Positions 1-8,959 of a stretch of DNA of 64,000 bases are shown here, piece after piece. The notes under the pieces were generated by a model, which made no database searches, was not told where the DNA came from, and saw nothing but the letters and a program-made list of their open reading frames with translations. A program made the position numbers and the translations under genes. The DNA is from Bosea vestrisii. Lineage in GTDB: Bacteria > Pseudomonadota > Alphaproteobacteria > Rhizobiales > Beijerinckiaceae. Where the stretch lies: the NCBI RefSeq assembly GCF_030144325.1, contig NZ_CP126308.1, positions 248,001-312,000 of the forward strand, read 5' to 3'. The stretch's first letter is position 1. Each line of letters begins with the position of its first letter.

Positions 1-1
1 C

Positions 2-622
2 GAGACCACCCGTCTCGTCTTCGGCGCCGAGCGCGCCGACAGCGGCAGCGTGACCGCCCGAGGGCAGAAGGTCACGCTCCATTCGCCGCGCCAGGCGATG
101 CGGCTCGGCTTCGGCTACTGTCCGGAGGAGCGCAAGACCGAGGGTATCGTCGCCGAGCTGACCGTGCGCGAGAATATCGTGCTCGCCCTGCAGGCCAGAC
201 GCGGCGTGCTGCGTCCGCTCTCGCACCGCGAGCAGGACGAGATCGCCGGCCGCCTGATCCGGCTGCTCGACATCCGCCCGCCCGACCCGGAACGGCCGAT
301 CGGCCTGCTCTCCGGTGGCAACCAGCAGAAGGCCCTGCTGGCGCGCTGGCTTGCGACGAAGCCTGCCATCCTCATCCTCGACGAGCCGACGCGCGGCATC
401 GACGTCGGCGCCCATGCCGAGATCATCCACCTCATCCGCGCGCTCTGCGCCGAAGGCATGGCCCTGCTCGTTGCCTCGTCCGAGTTGGAGGAGATCGTCA
501 CCTACGCCGACGAGATCGTGGTGCTCCGCGACCGGGCCCATGTCGCGCGGCTGGAGGGCGAGGCGGTGAGTGTGCCGACCATCCTGGCGGTGATCGCCGC
601 CGAAGCTGCGAAGGCCGTCTGA
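2..622 (+). CDS. ytfR: Sugar ABC transporter ATP-binding protein, C-terminal part (YtfR-like), cut by window edge
   Basis: Second nucleotide-binding domain of a double-domain sugar ABC ATPase (RbsA/MglA/YtfR family), the cytoplasmic motor that drives sugar uptake. The reading frame is open from base 2, so the N-terminal half lies outside the window. Visible are the EERKTEG motif typical of the second domain of this family, the signature LSGGNQQKALLARWL, the Walker B ILILDEPTRGIDVG and the H-loop region VASSELEEI. The family is usually about 500 residues, so roughly 60 percent is missing. The TGA stop overlaps the ATG of the next permease gene (ATGA), indicating one operon. The two permeases resemble YtfT and YjfF, which makes galactofuranose or a related hexofuranose the likely substrate, by analogy only. 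Confidence 0.9.
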   Translation, partial: ETTRLVFGAERADSGSVTARGQKVTLHSPRQAMRLGFGYCPEERKTEGIVAELTVRENIVLALQARRGVLRPLSHREQDEIAGRLIRLLDIRPPDPERPIGLLSGGNQQKALLARWLATKPAILILDEPTRGIDVGAHAEIIHLIRALCAEGMALLVASSELEEIVTYADEIVVLRDRAHVARLEGEAVSVPTILAVIAAEAAKAV

Positions 623-1620
623 TGCCGCGCAAGGCCGTGTCGTTTGTCTTGCCGCGGCTTGGGATGCCGCAGATCGTCGCGCTGATCGTCATCTTTGCGA
701 TCAACAGCTTCCTCTCGCCGCATTTCCTTGAGCTGCGGGTACAGGACGGCCGACTTTTCGGCAGTCTCGTCGATGTGTTCAACCGGGGCGCGCCGGTCGC
801 CTTGCTGGCGCTCGGCATGGCGCCGATCATCGCCATGCGGGGCATCGACCTTTCAGTCGGCGCTGTCATGGCGATCGCCGGCGCTATCGCGGCGAGCCTG
901 GCGGACAGCCATGCCCTGGGATTCGTCCTTGTTTGCGCGCTTGGCGCCGGCCTCATGTGCGGCCTGTGGAATGGGGTGCTCGTCGCGCTGCTCGGCATCC
1001 AGCCGATCGTGGCGACGCTCATCCTGATGGTGGCCGGGCGAGGAATCGCGCAACTCATCACCGAGGGGCGCATCGTCACCTTCGCCAACACCGATCTGGC
1101 CTGGCTCGGCAGCGGCTCGCTGCTGGGCTTGCCGACTCCGATCGTCCTGACACTCGCCATGCTGGTGCTGGCGCTGCTCGTCGTGCGCGGTTCCGCGCTC
1201 GGACTGCTGATCGAGGCGACCGGCGGCAATAGCCGGGCGAGCGCGTTGGCTGGCGTTGGCACCCGTGTCATCACCATCGCAATCTATGCCTGGTGCGGGC
1301 TCTGCGCCGCGCTCGCGGGAATCATCGCCGCGGCCGACATCATGGGAGCTGATGCCAACAATGCCGGCCTCTGGCTGGAGCTCGACGCCATCCTCGCGGT
1401 GGTGATCGGCGGCACCTCGCTGCTCGGCGGCCGCTTCAGCCTGGTCCTGGCGGTGCTGGGCGCCCTCATCATCCAGGCGATGAACACAGGCATCCTGTTG
1501 TCGGGCTTCCCACCGGAGATGAATCTCATCGTCAAGGCGATCGTGGTGCTGGCCGTGCTGCTCGCCCAGTCGCCGCGACTCACCGGCCTCGGCCTGCTGC
1601 TGTGGAGGCGGCGCCCGTGA
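622..1620 (+). CDS. ytfT: Sugar ABC transporter permease, YtfT-like
   Basis: Inner-membrane permease of the BPD_transp_2 (RbsC-like) family, 332 residues. Family landmarks recalled from E. coli YtfT are clear: GMPQIVALI near the start, LQDGRLFGS-like segment (VQDGRLFGSLVDVFNRGAPVALLALG), IDLSVGAVMAIAG, LILMVAGRGIAQLIT, the conserved ADIMGADANNAGLWLELDAI loop and GMNTGILLSGFPPEMN-like region near the end. About eight to ten hydrophobic segments are visible. The start codon overlaps the stop of the ATPase gene. Together with the following permease it should form a heterodimeric channel for a furanose sugar. Assignment to the YtfQRT-YjfF type is strong; the actual substrate is inferred. Confidence 0.9.
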   Translation: MPRKAVSFVLPRLGMPQIVALIVIFAINSFLSPHFLELRVQDGRLFGSLVDVFNRGAPVALLALGMAPIIAMRGIDLSVGAVMAIAGAIAASLADSHALGFVLVCALGAGLMCGLWNGVLVALLGIQPIVATLILMVAGRGIAQLITEGRIVTFANTDLAWLGSGSLLGLPTPIVLTLAMLVLALLVVRGSALGLLIEATGGNSRASALAGVGTRVITIAIYAWCGLCAALAGIIAAADIMGADANNAGLWLELDAILAVVIGGTSLLGGRFSLVLAVLGALIIQAMNTGILLSGFPPEMNLIVKAIVVLAVLLAQSPRLTGLGLLLWRRRP

Positions 1621-2600
1621 GCCGTTTCATGCCCGTGCTCGCCACGACGGTCGTATTCGCCGTCGGCTTCGCGATCTGCTCGCTGATCTATCCGAATTTC
1701 GCCTCGCCGCGGGTGGTGATGAACCTGCTCACCGACAACGCCTTCCTCGGCATCGTCGCGGTGGGCATAACCTTCGTCATCATCTCCGGCGGCATCGACC
1801 TCTCGGTCGGCTCGGTGATCGGGTTCACGACCGTCTTCCTCGCGCTCGCCATCGAGCGGGCCGGCATGCCGCCGCTGGCCGCCTTCGTCGTCGTCGTGCT
1901 GCTCTGTGCGCTGTTCGGCGCACTGATGGGCGCGGCGATCCAGTATTTCGAACTGCCCCCCTTCATCGTGACGCTGGCAGGCATGTTTCTGGCCCGGGGC
2001 GCGAGCTTCCTGCTCTCGACCGAGTCGATCCCGATCACGGCGCCCTTCTATGGCGAGCTCGCCGAACATGCGCTCCTGCTGCCTGGCGGCTTCAGGTTGA
2101 CGGTGCCGGCCATGATCATGCTGGCCGTGGTGGCACTGTGCGCCATGCTGCTGCACTTCACGCGCTTCGGCGCCAATGTCTACGCGCTCGGCGGCAGCCG
2201 CAGCGCGGCTGCGCTGATGGGCATCGAGGTCGGGCGCACGACGGTGCTGATCTATACCCTCTCCAGCGTGCTTGCCGGCATCTCCGGCATCGTCTTTTCG
2301 CTCTATACCTCGAGCGGCTACTCGCTCTCGGCCGTCGGGGTCGAGCTCGACGCCATCGGCGCGGCCGTCATCGGCGGCACGCTTCTGTCCGGCGGCCACG
2401 GCTTCATCTTCGGCACGTTCGTCGGCGTGCTGATCCAGGGCCTGATCCAGACCTATATCAGCTTTGACGGCATGCTCTCGAGCTGGTGGGCCAAGATCGC
2501 GACAGGCCTGTTGCTCTTCGGCTTCATCGCCCTGCAACAACTGATGCTGCTTCTGGCGCGTCGGCGACGCCCGCGTGCGTTCGGAGCCGGAACACGATGA
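1617..2600 (+). CDS. yjfF: Sugar ABC transporter permease, YjfF-like
   Basis: Second RbsC-family permease, 327 residues. It shows the YjfF landmarks NLLTDNAFLGIVAVG, ISGGIDLSVGSVIGFT, LAGMFLARGASFLLSTESIPI, GVELDAIGAAVIGGTLLSGG and IQGLIQTYISFDGMLSSWW. I chose the GTG at 1617, which overlaps the upstream stop (GTGA) and has GGAGG nine bases before it (1604-1608); the GTG at 1602 lies ahead of that ribosome site and would add five residues. It completes the ytfR-ytfT-yjfF order known from enterobacteria. The periplasmic binding protein (YtfQ) is expected upstream of the window. Confidence 0.88.
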   Translation: MSRFMPVLATTVVFAVGFAICSLIYPNFASPRVVMNLLTDNAFLGIVAVGITFVIISGGIDLSVGSVIGFTTVFLALAIERAGMPPLAAFVVVVLLCALFGALMGAAIQYFELPPFIVTLAGMFLARGASFLLSTESIPITAPFYGELAEHALLLPGGFRLTVPAMIMLAVVALCAMLLHFTRFGANVYALGGSRSAAALMGIEVGRTTVLIYTLSSVLAGISGIVFSLYTSSGYSLSAVGVELDAIGAAVIGGTLLSGGHGFIFGTFVGVLIQGLIQTYISFDGMLSSWWAKIATGLLLFGFIALQQLMLLLARRRRPRAFGAGTR

Positions 2601-3321
2601 CCTCCCCCTTATCGTCATTCGGGCGCGCCGGTCCCATTCGAACCATGCGGAGATAGCGCGCAGCATCGGGATCGACATCATCGTCGGCCGCTATCCCAAT
2701 GGAGCAAAGCTGCCCGGCGACGCCGAGCTGACCCTCACCTTCGGCGTCTCGCGCCCGGTGCTGCGCGAGGCGGTGAAGACCCTCGTCGCCAAGGGGCTGT
2801 TGAGCACCAAGGCGCGTGTCGGGACGGTGGTCCGGCCGCGCGCCGCCTGGAACATGTTCGACCCCGACGTGCTGGCCTGGCATCTCGACGCCGGCATCGA
2901 CAAACGTTTCCTGACCGACCTCGCCGAGATCCGGCTTGCGATCGAACCGCGCACCGCTGCGCTCGCCGCCGAGCGCAGGACGGAGACCGACCTCATATTG
3001 ATGCGCACCGCGATCGAGCGGATGCGTGCCGAGGCCGCTCGACAGACGGCGGATTTTGCCGAGGCCGATCTCAGCTTGCACGTCGCGATTGCCAACGCCG
3101 CCGGCAACCCCTTCATGCGCTCGATCGGCGCCGTGATTGCAGCGGCGCTGCGAGCGTCGTTCCAGCTCAGCGCGCCGAAGGATTCCGACGACTATCGCGC
3201 CACCGTCGCGGCCCATGAGCGCATCGTCTACGCCATCGCTGAACGGGATGCGGCCGTGGCTGCGACGGCGATGACCAACGTCATCCTCATCGGACTGCGC
3301 CGCCACGAACCTGCAAGCTGA
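2575..3321 (+). CDS. GntR/FadR-family transcriptional regulator
   Basis: 248-residue regulator with an N-terminal winged helix (about residues 22-88: ARSIGIDIIVGRY, LPGDAELTLTFGVSRPVLREAVKTL, GTVVRP) and a C-terminal all-helical FCD effector domain (DLAEIRLAIEPRTAALAAERR, DLSLHVAIANAAGN, HERIVYAIAERD). The histidines at DLSLHVAI and AAHERI are typical FCD metal or ligand positions. The layout resembles DgoR and other sugar-acid repressors of the FadR subfamily. The GTG start lies inside the end of yjfF (26-base overlap), so it is co-transcribed with the transporter and is the likely local regulator. No in-frame ATG exists near the start. Ligand unknown. Confidence 0.85.
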   Translation: MRSEPEHDDLPLIVIRARRSHSNHAEIARSIGIDIIVGRYPNGAKLPGDAELTLTFGVSRPVLREAVKTLVAKGLLSTKARVGTVVRPRAAWNMFDPDVLAWHLDAGIDKRFLTDLAEIRLAIEPRTAALAAERRTETDLILMRTAIERMRAEAARQTADFAEADLSLHVAIANAAGNPFMRSIGAVIAAALRASFQLSAPKDSDDYRATVAAHERIVYAIAERDAAVAATAMTNVILIGLRRHEPAS

Positions 3322-3327
3322 GCGCCG

Positions 3328-3512
3328 ATTGTTGAAAAAGTCCGATCGGCTCCAAAGTTGAGCATCAGCCCCGCTCGACGAAGAAGAACCTGCTGCTCGG
3401 CTCAGAAAAACGTGCTCCATAGGAGGCTTCATCGGCCGCAGAGGGATGAAATTTCTACCTTCGCGCTGGCCGACCCTGCCCAAAGTATTGCGGCCAACTT
3501 TTTCAACACAAT
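3328..3512. repeat. Short element bounded by inverted repeats (IS remnant or MITE candidate)
   Basis: TTGTTGAAAAAGT at 3329-3341 is answered by ACTTTTTCAACA at 3497-3508, enclosing about 155 bp. Ends of the form TGTTGAAAAAGT are common at insertion-sequence termini, so a miniature or decayed IS is plausible. I see no transposase domain inside and no clear target duplication. The rest of the 3322-3607 gap carries only a short 'aagcggacg' motif that recurs near 30997. Confidence 0.4.
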
Positions 3513-3607
3513 CCGTCAAGAGCGGATATTGGAAGGCCGCCCGAAAGCGGACGCAGCACGCAAAACGTATTCGAGGGTTTCGATGCTTTGCCGCTCAGCC
3601 GTGTCAC

Positions 3608-3967
3608 TCAACCTCTGTCGGTGAAGTAGCGCGCGACCTTGCCGGCGCCGTCGAGCTCGACGACATAGTGCTCATAATCGACGCCGAAGCCTGGCATGCC
3701 GAGATTATAGATCAGGCGCTCACCACGACGGCTGTCGGGCGGGCCCAGCAGCTCGGTAACCTCGGCCTCCGACATGCCAGGACGCAGGCGCTTGCCGAGA
3801 TCATCGGTCATCAGTGAGCGCTTGTTCTCGCTCGGCTTGGCGCGAGCCTCGGCGATCCAGCGCTCCTTGCTGAACACCGTCGGGTCGGGCGCGAGCAGCT
3901 TGCGTGCGCCGAGCGCTATGCCGGCCAGCACGATGACGCCCAACACCACGAGCAGAATTGTCTTCAT
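3608..3967 (-). CDS. Small membrane-anchored protein with BamE/SmpA-like fold
   Basis: 119 residues when started at the ATG at 3967 (MKTILLVVLGVIVLAG); an upstream in-frame start adds 16 residues that do not look like a signal. One N-terminal hydrophobic helix anchors or exports the protein. The remainder (FSKERWIAEA, LRPGMSEAEVTELLGPPD, then Y-x-LGMPGFGVDYEHYVVELD) has the pattern of small BamE/OmlA-like domains, in which a G-M-S/T-x-x-x-V-x-x-L-L-G-x-P-D motif is typical. There is no lipobox cysteine. It lies downstream of, and in the same direction as, the large LysM effector gene, separated by about 90 bases. Function in the T3SS island is unknown; an envelope role is a guess. Confidence 0.55.
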   Translation of the reverse strand: MKTILLVVLGVIVLAGIALGARKLLAPDPTVFSKERWIAEARAKPSENKRSLMTDDLGKRLRPGMSEAEVTELLGPPDSRRGERLIYNLGMPGFGVDYEHYVVELDGAGKVARYFTDRG

Positions 3968-4060
3968 TCCGGCCTCTGCCGGCGCGCCGCCCCGAAGCGC
4001 GCCTCTGTCTTTCATCTCATGTCCAGTCGGGGATGAGCCAAACCCGCCGGTGCTACAAGA

Positions 4061-7000
4061 CTATGACGTGCTGACCTCCGGCGTCGGCCTCACGCCTCGT
4101 ACCGAACCGTCATCGGCCTCACCATGCTGGCCGTAAGCAACGTCATCGCTCCAGGCGAGCTCGCCATCGCGGTCGATCACGATCATCTCGCCGTTCTCGA
4201 TCGCGCGCTGCACCAGGTCGGCGAGCTCTCCGTCGGAAGCATCGGCATTCTGTTCGGCGATGCGGCGGCCGACCTCGTTGTTGTAGAGATCCATCGCCTC
4301 ACGATCGGCCGGGTTCTCGACACCCTCATGCGCGGAGGTGAACCGTTCGGTGAAGTCGTTGCCGAACTGCTTGGTCATCAGCGCATTCCAGTAGGCGTGA
4401 CGGAAGGCATCGGAATGCCCGTCATTCTGCGCCCAGCTGTCGAAATCATCGGTGACTTGCGGGTTCTGCGGGAAGCCGTCGCGCAGATTCTCCGGCCTTG
4501 GATAGCGCTCGAGCGCGACCGTCTCAGCCTTGCCCTTGATATCGCGCATGTCCCGGAGGCCGAACACGCTGAGGCTGTCCATCATATCCGCCTCGGTCGC
4601 GGTCAGCTTGCGCTTCTCGTCGGTGAACAGACCGGCCAAGCCGCCGGGACTCCACATCACGGTGCCGCGCGGATCCTCCTGGATCTGATAGTCGTGCAGG
4701 ATGCGGTCGAGCTTGGGATCGCGCCCGATGGGCTCGTCAGGAGGCGGCAGCGGCTCGTCAGGTGCCGGCTGCTCGGTCGTCTCGGTGGGTGGCGTCGGCT
4801 GGTCGCCGGAGGAGGACGAGCCGCTGTCCGAGGACGACTCGCCGGAGGTGGCCGGCGGCGGCTGGGGCTGGTCGCCGCTGGGCTGGTCCGGGCTTGGCGT
4901 TTCGTCCCCGGACTGCGAGCCGCTTTCCTCACCGCGCGGAACCGGCTGGGGCGGCGACGGGCTGGTGCCGCTCGTGCTCGGCTGCTCGCTGTCGCCGGAC
5001 GGCGTGCTGGGAGAATCCCCTCGCCGCTCGGCGCCTGCGACTCCGCCGAAGAATTGGCGGGCGGCGCTTGTGGTTCCGGCTGTGGCTCCTGCGGCGGCGG
5101 ATCGACCGGCGGTGCCGCGGTGCCGGGCAGGTAGACCTTGTCGCCGGCGAAGACCAGGTTCGGATCGACCAGATGGCCGCTGTTCAGCCGCACCGTCTCG
5201 CGCGGGTCGGCGCCGGCGCGCTCGGCCGCCTGCCAGACCGATTCGCCCTCGGCGATGGTCACGGCGCGATAGCCCTGCTGTTCGAGATCGGGGTTGATGC
5301 GGCCGGTCGGGCCCATCTCGCCGATCTCGTTGCGCTGCACATAGCGCCCGTTGACCCAGCCGGTCGCATCGCGGCCATCGACGCCACGGCCGCTGACCTC
5401 GACCCACTCGTCGCCATTTGCATCGATGCGGCGCTGACCGGTCGCGTCGACGAAGGTGCCGTTGCGCAGGACGGTGAGCTTCTGCGCCTCGGTCGATGGG
5501 TCCGCGCGCAGGTTGAGCCCGTCATGGGGAACGACCACGAATTGCTCGGGTTGCGGCTCGACGGGCTGCTCCGGCTGATCCTGCGGCTGGTCGACCTCTT
5601 GAGGCCGCTGGGCGAGATCGGCACCGGTGAAGGTCCGCGTGCGCCGGTCGGTGATGTCGTCGCGGCCGACATTGCCGATCAGCGAGACGCCGAACTTGCC
5701 GACATCGGCGACGGTGAGCCCGAGCTCGTGCTGCTGGTTGACGCCGCTGCGCGCGATGCGCTCGTCTTGCGTCGTGACGCTGAAATCCTCGCCCATCCCC
5801 GCCGCGGCCGCCCGGAAATCGCCCTGCAGCAGCGAGGAAATCACTGGGCCGGCATGCTCAGCCGGATTGCGCGTCGTCGCCTCGATCGAGACGCGGCGCT
5901 GGTCGGTGCGGCTGAGGTCGGCCAGAGACTGATCCTGATAGGTCAGCTCGATGCGCGCCGAGACCTCGTCCGGCGCGCCGAGCCCATCGATCTCCGGCAT
6001 CGGCCGACCGGCGACCTCGCTGAGCGCCTGATCGGCCGGAATGTCCCAAGACAGGCTCAGTTCGCCACGCAGCGTGCCATGGTCGACGATGTTCTGCGGG
6101 ATGTAGCCGAGCTCGAACTGGTCGAACTGCTGCTGGCCGATGGTGAGCTTTTCCTTGGTGCTCGAATCGAGATCGCCGGCGAGCGTATAGGTCAGCCGTC
6201 CCGGCTCGCCATTACGCGGCACCTCGACGGTACGGATGACGCGCTGGTTCTGGTCGAGGCGCGTCTCGATGCCGAGATTTACCGCCTTGGCGCCGAGCTT
6301 CAGTCGCTCCTGCGCATTGAGCTCCTGCGAGTAGCTCGTGATGTTGTCGCGCAGGAAGGCCATGTCCTCGGCCGGGGGCCGCAGCGGCGCCGCGGCGAGA
6401 TTGCCCGGCGTCGGCCAGGAATGCGTGTCGCTCAGGCTGCCGTCATCTTCCGGCACCGGATTTGAGGCGGCGCCGATCGTTCCGACTCCGGGGATCGGCG
6501 CGTTAATCGCATCGCGTACTGCTTCCGAGGCGCCCAGCCGCTGCAGGATTCCAACTGCGCGTGTCGCCTCCTCCTGCGTGGCGAAGTTCATCGTCACCGA
6601 ATCGGAGCTACCGAGGTTGAACTCGGCGGCCGGGTCGATCCCCGGTGTCGCAAGCTCGCCCGTCAGTCCACCCTGCAGGCGCTTGTCGAAGGTGACGTCA
6701 TAGGTCGGAGCCGGCTCCCCCTCCCCGCCATCGCCGCGCTGGGCGACCGTGATGTCGTAGCCGTACTGGCCCTTGACCCCGACGCCGACCGGGATGCGCG
6801 CGAGCGGCACCTGCAACTTGCCCTCGGCGGTCATGCTCATGACCACCTGATCGCCGTCGCTGTTCAGCTTGCCGATCTCGTCGCCTGGATTGACCAATGT
6901 GTTGGCCGCATCGCCGATGCCGGTCTCGACGCCTGAGCTGCTCGAGCCGCCCTCGACCGGCGTGGTCGAGCCGCTTGCCGATGTGGAATCGCTCGCCGGG

Positions 7001-7239
7001 ACAGACTGATTGTCGTTCTGGGCCTCGCCGCTGGTCGAGGTCGACGCCGGCCGGGTGGCGCGCCGTTCCTCTTCCGTGGCACGCGCCCGCGCCATCTCGG
7101 CGTTAAAATCCTGCGCCGACGAGGAATCGGCACCGCTGGAGCCAGTATTCGTGCCTGACGCGCCTTGGGCGCTATCGGCTTCGGACCGGCGCTTCGTCGC
7201 CTCACTCGCTCCGGAAATGCTCGCTGCAGCCTGGGCCAT
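4061..7239 (-). CDS. Large T3SS-island effector-like protein: SH3b, LysM, Pro/Ser linker, DUF6973-like C-terminus (frameshifted)
   Basis: Read 7239 to 4061 this is about 1,060 residues in two frames. The first frame runs from MAQAAASISGASEATKRRSE through residue ~740; the frame then changes by -1 at a C4 run (plus strand 5017-5020), after which the Pro/Ser/Thr-rich linker continues smoothly (SGEG then DSPSTPSGDSEQP) into the C-terminal domain. Domains in order: Ser/Thr-rich N-terminus as in secreted effectors; a beta-rich middle with no recognised family; a bacterial SH3 domain (~566-636, DGLNLRADPS); a LysM domain (~657-705, VTIAEGESVWQAAERAGADP); low-complexity linker; and a DUF6973-like end (DGHSDAFRHAYWNALMTKQFG, MDLYNNEVGRRIAEQ), a family seen in polymorphic toxins. 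A degenerate tts box lies 66 bases upstream. LysM and SH3b suggest contact with peptidoglycan. The shift is probably an assembly error. Confidence 0.75.
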
Positions 7240-7304
7240 CGCGGGTATCCTCGTGTCGCCTCGCGCCGCCGGGAGGTCGGACGCGGATCATGCTGGCGAC
7301 AGGA

Positions 7305-7334
7305 TGAAGGCCGAAGCTGATAGCAACCTGACGA
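7305..7334 (-). promoter_or_regulatory. Degenerate tts-box-like element upstream of the LysM effector gene
   Basis: Read on the minus strand it gives TCGTCAGgTT, then AGCT at the expected position, in register with the three better boxes at 8667, 20423 and 21333; the CCTA end is not kept (TTCA). It sits 66 bases before the start codon, close to the 70-88 bases seen at the good boxes. Confidence 0.45.
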
Positions 7335-7411
7335 CTGCACAATAATGCGAGTGCACCATCAAGTCGTAGTGAGTGAATTAAGGCAAATATCAAAGTAATA
7401 ACAGCAACAAA

Positions 7412-7433
7412 TACGGGCGCTCAAGCGCCCGTA
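7412..7433 (-). terminator. Intrinsic terminator after the NopE1-like gene
   Basis: Perfect 10-bp stem TACGGGCGCT / AGCGCCCGTA with a two-base centre. On the minus strand it is followed by a T-rich stretch (TTTGTTGCTGTTATT), as expected for a rho-independent terminator about 40 bases after the stop at 7470. Confidence 0.75.
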
Positions 7434-7469
7434 CCCGTTAAGCAAATCGTCGATCTATATTGGCAGGCT

Positions 7470-8579
7470 TCAGCCGTAGCGCTGTTCAGCGGCTTCGATC
7501 GCGGCCTGGTTGATGCTCTGGCCATTGGCCCCGACCCAGTCCTTGCCGCGCTCGTAGATGATCTGCGCGCCGTCGGCGGTGAGCTGGTCCAGCGTCGTGC
7601 CGGCATTCGACTGGATGAGCTCGAGATTGTTCTTGCCGTCCTTGTCACCGGCGAGGCCCGTCACCTGGATGGCATTGTTGCCGTTGGTGATGGTCAGCCC
7701 CGAGGAGAAGGTCTTGCCATTGCCGCCATCGACGGTGTTGACGGTGATCTTGGTGCCGTCGTCGAGCTGGAACGTCATGTTCTCCTTGAAGTCGAAGTCG
7801 TTCTTGCCGTCGCCATCCTTGTCGACATGGGGATCGCCCCAGACGCGGGTCACGGCGCCAGTCTCGTTGTTGCGGACAGTGAAGGACTCGTCTCCCTCCT
7901 TCAGGTCGATCGTGTACTTGTCGCCGAGGCGGATCTGGGCGGTGCCGTCATCCTTCTTCTCATGCGTCCAGACATCCGAGGCGCCGCTGTTCGAGCCGCT
8001 GCCATCCGAACCACCATTGCCTGGCGCCGGCAGATTCGGCCGCGGCAGCTGCGGCAGCTGGCCACCATTGCCGGCGCCGATATTGGCCAGGCCAGCGAAT
8101 TGCGACATCAGGCCGGCAAGGCCGTCGAGCATCTGGTTCTTGGCCTGCTCGGGAATCTTCGATTCCTCGATCAGCCCGGCGAAATGCTGAAAGCCTTCCA
8201 TCACACCGGCGAACGCCTCGCGACGGGCCTGCTCGATGCCGGCCATAGTCGGAACGCCGGCGACCGGGCTGGTTTGGCTGGTCGGAAGCGCCGGAAGACC
8301 GGGCGTGGGCGCGCTCGGCATATAGGTCGGAGTGCTCGGCGCGCCGGCATTGCCGCTGCCGCGGGTGGCGGCGATGAAACCGGCGGCATAGGCATCGATC
8401 AGGTCGCGCTTCTCGCCAGAGGTCGCGGCCGAGCGGACGCTGCCCAGAAAGTCATTGCTGCCCGCCTGCTGCGGCGCGGTAAAGGCGTCGGTCGTGGGCT
8501 GCCCGGCCGACGCGCCGCCGACGAAGCCCGGAAACGGAAGGGCTACGGGGATGTAACCCCAATTGGGAATGCCGTTCAT
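7470..8579 (-). CDS. NopE1-like T3SS effector with DUF1521 (metal-ion-inducible autocleavage) domain
   Basis: 369 residues from the ATG at 8579 (GGAG about ten bases upstream). The N-terminal ~200 residues are Gly/Pro/Ala-rich and disordered-looking, with a helical patch (EQARREAFAGVMEGFQHFAGLIEESKIPEQAKNQM, given in part). Residues ~215-369 form a DUF1521 domain: KYTIDLKEGDESFTV, TRVWGDPHVDKDGDGKNDFD, FQLDDGTKITVNT, ITNGNNAIQVTG, GKNNLELIQS. In Bradyrhizobium NopE1 this domain cleaves itself between Asp and Pro of GDPH when calcium is bound; here the bond would be Asp249-Pro250, next to an acidic DKDGDGKND loop able to bind calcium. A clear tts box lies 88 bases upstream. This is the best-supported secreted substrate in the window. 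Confidence 0.88.
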   Translation of the reverse strand: MNGIPNWGYIPVALPFPGFVGGASAGQPTTDAFTAPQQAGSNDFLGSVRSAATSGEKRDLIDAYAAGFIAATRGSGNAGAPSTPTYMPSAPTPGLPALPTSQTSPVAGVPTMAGIEQARREAFAGVMEGFQHFAGLIEESKIPEQAKNQMLDGLAGLMSQFAGLANIGAGNGGQLPQLPRPNLPAPGNGGSDGSGSNSGASDVWTHEKKDDGTAQIRLGDKYTIDLKEGDESFTVRNNETGAVTRVWGDPHVDKDGDGKNDFDFKENMTFQLDDGTKITVNTVDGGNGKTFSSGLTITNGNNAIQVTGLAGDKDGKNNLELIQSNAGTTLDQLTADGAQIIYERGKDWVGANGQSINQAAIEAAEQRYG

Positions 8580-8666
8580 GGTCGCGCTCCTTTTGCATCG
8601 AACCTTGCGAGCAGCGCATGCCTGGGTCACGCCAAGAGCATCGCACCGCCAACCACGCTGCGACCC

Positions 8667-8696
8667 TAGGCGACCCAGCTTTCGTGAACCTGACGG
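8667..8696 (-). promoter_or_regulatory. tts box upstream of the NopE1-like gene
   Basis: On the minus strand: CCGTCAGgTT, CGAAAGCT, six bases, CCTA, within 30 bases. This matches the rhizobial tts-box consensus that I recall (TCGTCAGCTT-N-TCGAAAGCT...CCTA) except at about three positions. It is the binding site expected for TtsI and lies 88 bases before the start codon. The remaining 8697-8959 gap is AT-richer and holds only a small hairpin (agggcac / gtgccct, 8701-8725). Confidence 0.8.
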
Positions 8697-8959
8697 GCGC
8701 AGGGCACTTTTTTCAACGGTGCCCTGATGCAGCGCCGGCGATTTTGAAGCGCAGGACCGCCGAGTCTGCCGCGTGCACGCATGGCGCGAGGCGGCAGAAC
8801 GTCTCAGAGATCGAAAGGTTCCGCTGGAGGATATAAATTCTATATTGCTTTGAAATTTTAAACTAATGCTTAGTCAGCCAAGAAACCTGCCTTCAATAAA
8901 CCGTCACATCGCCCGTGCGATACATAATTTACTTAAAAATATTAAATATGAGGCGAGGG

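Noticed and set aside
1284..2681. 465-residue open frame on the minus strand across the permease genes
   Set aside because: Antisense shadow of ytfT/yjfF: composition dominated by Arg, His, Asp and Gln repeats, no domain, no ribosome site.
5010..5025. Programmed -1 frameshift in the LysM effector
   Set aside because: No slippery heptamer or downstream structure that I could identify, and similar one-base changes occur in five unrelated places, so homopolymer error explains it better.
4762..6465. 567-residue open frame on the plus strand
   Set aside because: Shadow of the LysM/SH3b effector gene; the minus strand carries recognisable domains.
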